A DNA stretch of 37,548 nucleotides from Pseudobdellovibrionaceae bacterium. GTDB lineage: Bacteria; Bdellovibrionota; Bdellovibrionia; Bdellovibrionales; Bdellovibrionaceae. Positions 32,732-37,548 of the stretch are shown here, piece after piece. Numbering within the stretch: position 1 is the first letter of the stretch; the number at the start of each line of letters is the position of its first letter. The DNA lies in assembly GCA_947449255.1 (NCBI GenBank), contig CANFQX010000024.1:1-37548 (forward strand). The letters are read 5' to 3'. The notes below the pieces were generated by a model. That model saw nothing but the letters and a program-made list of their open reading frames with translations. It ran no database searches and had not been told where the DNA came from. Position numbers and translations under genes: made by a program.

Positions 32732-33859
32732 TCAGCGATCAAGATCTCTCCACCAATAACCGTGGGTTTCTTTTGTACGGAAAGTATTGTGTACTTTGCA
32801 AAGACAGCTCAAGTTGGCTTCATCATGGGAACCGCCCTGACTCCAAGCCAACTTATGATCGATTTCCAACTGATAATGACTTTCACAGCGCTTTCCATCT
32901 GAGCCAATAAATTCACAGCGGCCTTGCGCTTTTTGAAAAACAAGACGTCTTGTCTCGATCGGAATATAGCGAGAGGGTTTTTTGATTTCGCAGGGCTTCG
33001 AGGATCGGTGTTTTGTTTGAATTTTCGATCCTTTGCTGCGGCCTTTTTTGTTTTTTAAAATTTCTACGCTCTCTTTAGAGATTTTTTTCAATATTTTGCT
33101 TAAGTCCCCGTCGGGGATCTCATGACTCAAAAGACTTTTAACTTCTTGCAAAAGCTGCAAAGTTTCTTGATCGACAGTCACTTGCAACAAGGTGTGATTT
33201 GCAGTGAGAGGCTTTTCTTTATTGGCAGGAAGTGCTGCCGTAGGATTTAGAGTGACAAAAGCTGCTTGCGCCTCTTTTTGAGTTTTGCCTTTGACGGTAT
33301 CAAAAATGTCTTTTTTCTCTTGAAAACTTAAAACTGCTTTTTTTTCTGATTCAAGTTTGCGAATAAAGCCCTGAGTGGCCGCCATGGTGGACAGGTTAGT
33401 TTCCCCCGAAACAAGTGCAGCTCTGGCTTCGGGAATAGATTGAATCAACTTCATGGCGTTGATGCGCTGATAGGCCGAGGATTCACTGAGATGAAAATAT
33501 TTAACTAAAAATTCAAAAAGACTTCCGTAACCAAGCTGCGCATAGATTCTTCTGGAATTCATTTCTTGCAAATTTAGCAAGATCAAATCGCCCAAGCGTT
33601 TTTCACGCAGAATAAGATTTTTAAATCCTTCAATCAGAGCCGCATCGCTGAGTTTTTTGAGGTTGTTTAATTCGACTGCTTCTGACTTTGAGAAACTTAA
33701 AATGTTCGTATTCGTATTCATATTCATATTCGTATTCGTATTCGTATTCATATTCATAGACATGTTCGTATTCATATTCGTATTTGTATTTATGGACATG
33801 TTCATATTCGTATTTGTATTTGTATTTATGGACATGTTCATATTCGTATTCATCCTCAT
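32732..33859 (-). CDS. HNH endonuclease family protein with a repetitive N-terminus
   Basis: 375 residues. Residues 1-52 consist of Asn-Thr/Asn-Met dipeptides encoded by a hexanucleotide repeat. A helical domain follows (NSRRIYAQLGYGSLFEFLVK, then YQRINAMKLIQSIPEARAAL), similar to DUF222/13E12-like endonuclease N-termini. The C-terminal HNH domain shows CEFIGSDGKRCES, LEIDHKLAWSQGGSHDEANL and SCLCKVHNTFRTKE, giving the H-N-H residues and four Cys. GAGG lies about 6 nt before the chosen ATG. A paralogue is at 36913-37548. Function (defence, homing or genetic exchange) is unknown. Confidence 0.88.
   Translation of the reverse strand: MRMNTNMNMSINTNTNTNMNMSINTNTNMNTNMSMNMNTNTNTNMNMNTNTNILSFSKSEAVELNNLKKLSDAALIEGFKNLILREKRLGDLILLNLQEMNSRRIYAQLGYGSLFEFLVKYFHLSESSAYQRINAMKLIQSIPEARAALVSGETNLSTMAATQGFIRKLESEKKAVLSFQEKKDIFDTVKGKTQKEAQAAFVTLNPTAALPANKEKPLTANHTLLQVTVDQETLQLLQEVKSLLSHEIPDGDLSKILKKISKESVEILKNKKGRSKGSKIQTKHRSSKPCEIKKPSRYIPIETRRLVFQKAQGRCEFIGSDGKRCESHYQLEIDHKLAWSQGGSHDEANLSCLCKVHNTFRTKETHGYWWRDLDR
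33704..33859 (-). repeat. Hexanucleotide microsatellite in the HNH gene
   Basis: About 26 imperfect copies of a 6-nt unit (ATGAAT, ACGAAT and variants such as ATAAAT) occupy the first 52 codons. Because the unit is six bases, gain or loss of copies keeps the frame and changes only protein length. The complementary strand and the +1 frame are also open here for trivial reasons. Confidence 0.9.
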
Positions 33860-34190
33860 CCTTCGCCTCTTTGATTGGCTTTGGTCTAACCTGTGAAAGT
33901 GTTATATCACGGAATTTGAGAGACAAAAGAAGCGCCCCAAGAGGGGATTCTGGCGGTCTTAAATTCATTCTTGAGATCCTTGGTTGAATTCAAGAAAACG
34001 CTCTTTATAATTGAGATTTGATCCCGAGCGGGCGTATTTAAACCCCTATTTAGGGCAAGGACTGTTTTAAAAAAAAACCTTCATTTTTTGTCGCAAATTA
34101 AAAATTCTTAAAAAGACATTTTATATCGCAACGCTTCTCCGATCGGAGGTCGATCTTTGATCTGAGCTTATAAAAAAATAGGAATTGGAA
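33860..34190. other. 331-bp spacer between HNH gene and STAS-like remnant
   Basis: No gene is apparent. It holds an A-run near 34070, a 12-bp palindrome CTCCGATCGGAG at 34136-34147, and AT-rich DNA that may contain the divergent promoters of the HNH gene and the former STAS-like gene. Confidence 0.45.
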
Positions 34191-34511
34191 ATGAGAAGGC
34201 AAAAAGTAAAAATGATTATAGCAGTTAAAAAAATTGGGGATATTTTAACCTCAAGGCCAGCAAGGCCAGCAGGGCGAGAAGCGGCATTGATTTGTCTCGC
34301 CTATTTTAAAGGCGTCAGTACTGCAACGGACCTCAGTCTAGATTTTGCCCATTCCTGAATTTTAAAGGCGTCGAAGTCATGACGCCTTCTTGGCTTCAGT
34401 GAATTTATTCAAACTTTGCAGGAGAAGGGGATTCCTGAACCTCATTTTTTGCCCAGTGAAAATCCCACAGTGAATTCTTCGATTGAATTTATTGCGCCGG
34501 AAATTGATTGA
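34191..34511 (+). pseudogene. Decayed STAS-like (DUF4325-type) gene
   Basis: ATG at 34191 after AGGAATTGGAA begins a 55-residue frame with ILTSRPARPAGREAALICLA and YFKGVS; it stops at 34356. In other frames the protein resumes: FKGVEVMTPSWL (from about 34363) and EFIQTLQEKGIPEPHFLPSE to a stop at 34509. Read together this matches the STAS-like layout: a TSRPxGR-type strand, then L-D-F-x-GV-x-x-x-TPSWL-x-EF. Two frameshifts, a duplicated TTTTAAAGGCGTC (34308 and 34364) and a 9-bp tandem duplication giving RPARPA show decay. Confidence 0.5.
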
Positions 34512-34563
34512 TGAGGCTAAGCCCCGAGCAGAGCAGAGCTTTCACAGAAGCCTGTGGCAGGTG

Positions 34564-34618
34564 CTCATTGATTTTCTCTAGAAGTGTTGCAAAAAGTTTT
34601 TCGGCAAGGGGTAAGAAA
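34564..34618. repeat. 55-bp copy of the sequence at 32472-32526
   Basis: It differs from the other copy in three of 55 positions. In the first copy the sequence encodes the end of the 45-residue ORF before the MNT gene; here it lies just past the AbiEii stop. All three differences would change amino acids in the shared frame, so the match seems to be a DNA relic and not a conserved protein. Confidence 0.7.
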
Positions 34619-34640
34619 CCAGCTTGTGAGAAATGATATA

Positions 34641-35480
34641 CTACTTGGGATCTAAAAATCCCGCTTTACGAAAAGCTCTTCTTACCTCACGGAAAACTTC
34701 GTCATACTCTGGAAGTGATGTCATTTGTTTTGAGAGCCGGGTTTCCCATGTCTTTTTCAATCTTTGTGTTTTTTTATCAAACTCGCCTTGGCGTTGTTGG
34801 AGCGAAGCTCCTTTGAATGTCATTTTTTGTTCAATCTCAGAGCTTAAACTCGAAATATCCAGCCCCTTTTCTGTGATTAAACTATACATATCAAAAAGAT
34901 CTCTCGGTTCATTTCTATTTGCTGAAAAAAGAGCGCAAGTTTTTTCAATGGCTACTTCCTCTAACGAATAGACCCAAATCTTAGCGTCACTTAAAAAGTC
35001 TGTGTACTCTTCATAAGTTTTAATGATTTCTTTTTCAACAACTGGAGTGATGATGTTTTCTTTGAAAGTCACATCAACTTTAACTTCCTTTGCTGTCCCC
35101 GGTAGGGGCCCAATATAAGAAATATAAAATGTATAGGTATTTTCGGATTGAGGGTCCTGCCGAACGTGCTCGAACATAATCCCTGATTCTTCTTTGACCC
35201 ATGCAAATATCTTTGAAAATTCAGACAAAATAACGGTTTGCGGAAATTCTTTAGTTAATGAAAAATCTAGGTCTTCAGAAAATCGGTAGTCTTGAAAGTG
35301 ACATCGTCTTAGCGCAGTACCACCCTTAAAGATAATTTTGTCTTTAAAATCGAGGTGTGCGAGTCCAAATAGAAACCAAGCAATACAGTAGTCACGCTCG
35401 ATAATTGATTCCGGAACCTTATTGCCGCCACTTTGTTTTGTTTTATTTGAAATTTGAGAGATCTTCTTTTGTTCTATCAT
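34641..35480 (-). CDS. abiEii: AbiEii nucleotidyltransferase toxin
   Basis: 279 residues with the AbiEii/AbiGii motifs: ESIIERDYCIAWFLFGLAHL, IIFKGGTALRRCHFQDYRFS and SEDLDFSL (the G-G-T and D-x-D metal site), and VKVDVTFKENI (third Asp). AbiEii is a nucleotidyltransferase whose overexpression halts growth and which aborts phage infection together with AbiEi. It follows abiEi without a gap (TAA directly before ATG), with GAGGA inside the antitoxin gene end. Length is near normal, so it looks functional. Confidence 0.92.
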   Translation of the reverse strand: MIEQKKISQISNKTKQSGGNKVPESIIERDYCIAWFLFGLAHLDFKDKIIFKGGTALRRCHFQDYRFSEDLDFSLTKEFPQTVILSEFSKIFAWVKEESGIMFEHVRQDPQSENTYTFYISYIGPLPGTAKEVKVDVTFKENIITPVVEKEIIKTYEEYTDFLSDAKIWVYSLEEVAIEKTCALFSANRNEPRDLFDMYSLITEKGLDISSLSSEIEQKMTFKGASLQQRQGEFDKKTQRLKKTWETRLSKQMTSLPEYDEVFREVRRAFRKAGFLDPK

Positions 35481-36335
35481 TTATGTCCTCAGTATCGCCA
35501 GAAGTTCTGCTTCTGAAATATTTAATCTCAGCTTCCATTTTGCTAAATACTTGCCCTCGTTAATTTGGGTAGGGTCAAGAATTTGGTAGGATGCAGTCAA
35601 TTTTTTTTGAAGGCTTATAAGTTCTTGTTCCGTGGCCATTTTATACAAATCAAGCAGATATCCAAGTCTTCTGTAGACAACGCCGCTGTTCATTTTTTCA
35701 GCGTATTCGATTAGTTTTTTTGCGCTCAATTCTTTTCTTTTAATCCAAAGTCCTTTTGCCACCTCAGTCATGCCGCCGCAATATTCGGGAAGCTTAAGGC
35801 CATCAATAATCGTTCGCTCTAAATCGCTAATTAGGATGGATTCGGACTTACTCACCCAGTGCTTTTTAAAGCCAAAGAAATCTTTCTTTTTGGTTGTGAC
35901 AAAATGAAAACTCATCCCTTGAATACTGATTCTTCCCTTAATTTGTTTTATAGTTGTTGCGTAAATATCCATTTGTGGCTGAGTCACCATTTGATGCAAA
36001 TCAAACGCCGACGCGTGTGAAATAAAATATTGGGGTTGATTTGATTTTTGCTTCCAGCGGACGACTTCACGAGCGACAACATAGGGATTGCCCATAAATT
36101 GCGTCGTGTTGCCTAACTCAAAAGGCACTATCGTATAAAGTCCTGTGATGAGCCGATTTAAAATTCCTTTTTTTATTAGTGGGCTTAAAAAATTCTGCAA
36201 GCCTTGACCTTCAAGTTTTAAATATTTCGAAGCTTCATCAATGGTGAAAATTGTTTTGCCGTCATCATACAAAGACAGAATAAAGTTTGCAGATTTTGGA
36301 CCCAGTGTTTTAGAGTTTTTAGTATTTATATCCAT
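35481..36335 (-). CDS. abiEi: AbiEi antitoxin/transcriptional repressor
   Basis: 284 residues. The N-terminal winged helix (FILSLYDDGKTIFTIDEASK, about 18-37, then YLKLEGQGLQNFLSPLIKKG) is followed by GLYTIVPFE and the C-terminal antitoxin domain (YFISHASAFDLHQMVTQPQM, then ILISDLERTIIDGLKLPEYC). Those are the hallmarks of AbiEi proteins, which repress their own promoter and counter AbiEii in type IV toxin-antitoxin fashion. AAAGGTG lies close before the ATG. It is first in the two-gene operon, between the two HNH genes. Confidence 0.9.
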   Translation of the reverse strand: MDINTKNSKTLGPKSANFILSLYDDGKTIFTIDEASKYLKLEGQGLQNFLSPLIKKGILNRLITGLYTIVPFELGNTTQFMGNPYVVAREVVRWKQKSNQPQYFISHASAFDLHQMVTQPQMDIYATTIKQIKGRISIQGMSFHFVTTKKKDFFGFKKHWVSKSESILISDLERTIIDGLKLPEYCGGMTEVAKGLWIKRKELSAKKLIEYAEKMNSGVVYRRLGYLLDLYKMATEQELISLQKKLTASYQILDPTQINEGKYLAKWKLRLNISEAELLAILRT

Positions 36336-36351
36336 TTAAACACCTTTGCAT

Positions 36352-36398
36352 ATAATTTAGATAGATATAAAACCTAACTAAAATTATGTTTCTTATCT
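36352..36398 (-). promoter_or_regulatory. Inverted repeats in the abiE promoter
   Basis: ATAATTTAGATAG (36352-36364) and CTAACTAAAATTAT (36374-36387) form an imperfect inverted repeat, and CTTATCTAATTTTAAC follows as a further related half-site. AbiEi proteins are known to bind inverted repeats ahead of their operon, so this is the likely autoregulatory region. Binding is inferred. Confidence 0.45.
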
Positions 36399-36566
36399 AA
36401 TTTTAACTGTATCTGAAGGTATTAACAAGATATAAATTATAACTCTTCGTTCAGCGTAAAAAATGGTCTCAATTTGATATTCATTCATGATTATAGATAG
36501 TTATGAATTTGGCCGCATTTAGGTTGTTACCTTCTAAAGCTGCTGGATGGGGATATGGCACGAAAC

Positions 36567-36670
36567 GGGCACCATCAAGTTGCAAAAGTGGGATCCACCC
36601 GATTTGCATGATCGGGATCCACTGAATTGCACGTTTGGGATCCGCCCGATTGCATAAACGGGCACCATCT
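36567..36670. repeat. Five 23-bp direct repeats, IS21-end-like
   Basis: Units begin with GGG at 36567, 36590, 36614, 36637 and 36660 (spacing 23-24 bp) with consensus GGGATCCACC, 3-4 bases, TTGCA, 4 bases. First and last units have GGGCACCATC instead. Arrays of about 20-bp transposase-binding repeats at element ends are characteristic of IS21-family insertion sequences, but no istA/istB gene is present, so this would be a solitary remnant end. Confidence 0.55.
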
Positions 36671-36760
36671 CTGGAAAAATATGTAGTTCTCCAAGGTGAG
36701 AATCAGCGCTTTGATTGGATAATGTTTACTCCGCCCTTATCGATTCCCAGAAATATAATT

Positions 36761-36837
36761 CTCAGACCAATCTCAGACTAATCTCAGACTAATTGCAGAC
36801 TAATCTCAGACTAATTGCAGACTAATTTCAGACAAAC
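36761..36837. repeat. Seven 11-bp tandem repeats
   Basis: CTCAGACTAAT and variants (TGCAGACTAAT, TTCAGACAAAC) are repeated head to tail seven times downstream of the second HNH gene. The equivalent flank of the first HNH gene (about 32623-32655) has only two to three units, so copy number has changed. A 7-bp stem TTTCAGA/TCTGAAA closes the array. Confidence 0.85.
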
Positions 36838-36912
36838 TCTGAAAATTGACAGATCAGCGCGATATTCAATCAATCACCGCGAAGTCCAATCTTTCAGCGA
36901 AAATCCAAACAA

Positions 36913-37548
36913 TCAGCGATCAAGATCTCTCCACCAAAAACCGTGGGTTTCTTTTGTACGGAAAGTATTGTGAACTCTACAAAGACATCTCAAGTTGGTT
37001 TTATCATGCGAACCGCCCCGACTCCAAGCCAACTGATGATCAATTTCCAACTGATAATGGCTTTCACAGCGCTTTCCATCTGCGCCAATAAATTCACAGC
37101 GGCCTTGCGCTTTTTGAAAAACAAAACGTCTTGTCTCGATCGGAATATAGCGAGAGGGTTTTTTGATTTCGCAGTACTTCGAGGATCGGTGCTTTGTTTG
37201 ATGATCAGCCTCGTGAATTCTTGGATCCATCTTTCTGAAATTATATTCTTGGATTGAGTGTTGAAGATCTGCCCCGCAACATTGCTGGTCGGACCCTTTA
37301 GCTTGGCAATCTGTAGTTTTGCGTTGATGGTTTATCATATTCATTTTATTTTCTGTGTTGCGCCCTTTTTTGTTTTTTAAAATTTCAAGACTCTCTCTAG
37401 AGATTTTTTTCAATATTTTGCCTAGGTCCCCGTCAGGGATTTCATGACTCAAAAGACTTTTAACCTCTTGCAAAAGCTGCAAAGTTTCTTGATCGACAGT
37501 CACTTGCAACAAGGTGTGATTTGCAGTGAGAGGCTTTTCTTTATTGGC
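36913..37548 (-). CDS. HNH endonuclease family protein, second copy (5' end outside window)
   Basis: The frame is open to the window edge, so only the last 211 codons are seen. It is nearly identical in large parts to the protein at 32732-33859 (LLQEVKSLLSHEIPDGDL, KKPSRYIPIETRR, LEIDHQLAWSRGGSHDKTNL, HGFWWRDLDR). A linker of about 37 extra residues after KNKKGRN (MINHQRKTTDCQAKGSDQQC and on) separates the helical and HNH domains. The HNH and Cys residues are kept. The two copies and their shared 3' flanks enclose the AbiE module. Confidence 0.88.
   Translation of the reverse strand, partial: ANKEKPLTANHTLLQVTVDQETLQLLQEVKSLLSHEIPDGDLGKILKKISRESLEILKNKKGRNTENKMNMINHQRKTTDCQAKGSDQQCCGADLQHSIQEYNFRKMDPRIHEADHQTKHRSSKYCEIKKPSRYIPIETRRFVFQKAQGRCEFIGADGKRCESHYQLEIDHQLAWSRGGSHDKTNLRCLCRVHNTFRTKETHGFWWRDLDR

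Noticed and set aside
33657-33968. Open frames on both strands over the hexanucleotide repeat (Phe-Val rich and Tyr-Glu rich)
   Set aside because: A six-base repeat is open in several frames by default; neither frame has a conserved domain, while the Asn-rich frame runs into a full HNH protein.
36567-36837. CRISPR array
   Set aside because: The 23-bp and 11-bp units are repeated without unique spacers of regular length, and no cas gene is present.
1-37548. tRNA or rRNA genes
   Set aside because: I found no T-loop GGTTCRA context with a cloverleaf and no rRNA core sequence on either strand by eye.

Overview
The window looks like a chromosomal piece of a low-to-moderate GC Gram-negative bacterium, most likely a Bdellovibrio-like member of the Bdellovibrionota. 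This is inferred from the O-antigen/LPS genes, the style of the HNH endonuclease genes, and a membrane histidine kinase with a 7TMR-DISM sensor. No rRNA, tRNA or CRISPR array is visible, so the taxonomic guess rests on protein style alone.

Left region (1-5200): a repeat-rich island. Three tandem copies of a compound unit plus several fragments each carry a GGTAC palindrome, a leader with a hairpin over the ribosome binding site, a 39-40 aa single-helix hydrophobic protein (ORF1), a second roughly 38 aa membrane peptide (ORF2, often damaged) and a REP-like GC hairpin. Two BrnT/BrnA toxin-antitoxin modules on the minus strand and one AAA_14/DUF4143 ATPase gene sit between copies. The small-protein units match no family I can name and are the best candidate here for an undescribed system.

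Central region (5200-29100): surface polysaccharide synthesis. It holds a nucleotide-sugar start (RmlA), an MBOAT plus SGNH O-acylation pair, a phosphohexomutase, an O-antigen polymerase/ligase, glycosyltransferases, and a GDP-mannose branch (Gmd, an Fcl-like epimerase, a left-handed beta-helix acyltransferase, a cupin and a DegT aminotransferase) that fits a GDP-4-amino-4,6-dideoxymannose (perosamine-like) sugar. Then come a Wzx flippase, a polytopic membrane protein, GT2, an epimerase plus initiating sugar transferase pair, a WbpM-like UDP-sugar 4,6-dehydratase, GT17 and GT9. The middle of the cluster is AT-rich and holds gene remnants, including an acyltransferase-3 gene with its middle deleted, which suggests horizontal turnover of O-antigen genes.

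Right region (29100-37548): a hybrid histidine kinase whose sensor and kinase halves are separated by one in-frame amber codon; a nucleotidyltransferase (MNT) gene preceded by an overlapping 45-codon ORF; an HNH endonuclease gene starting with a hexanucleotide microsatellite; a decayed STAS-like (DUF4325-type) gene; an AbiEi/AbiEii type IV toxin-antitoxin pair; a five-unit 23-bp direct repeat resembling the end of an IS21-type element; an 11-bp tandem repeat; and a second HNH paralogue cut by the window edge. The polysaccharide locus is thus bracketed on both sides by toxin-antitoxin genes and repeats.
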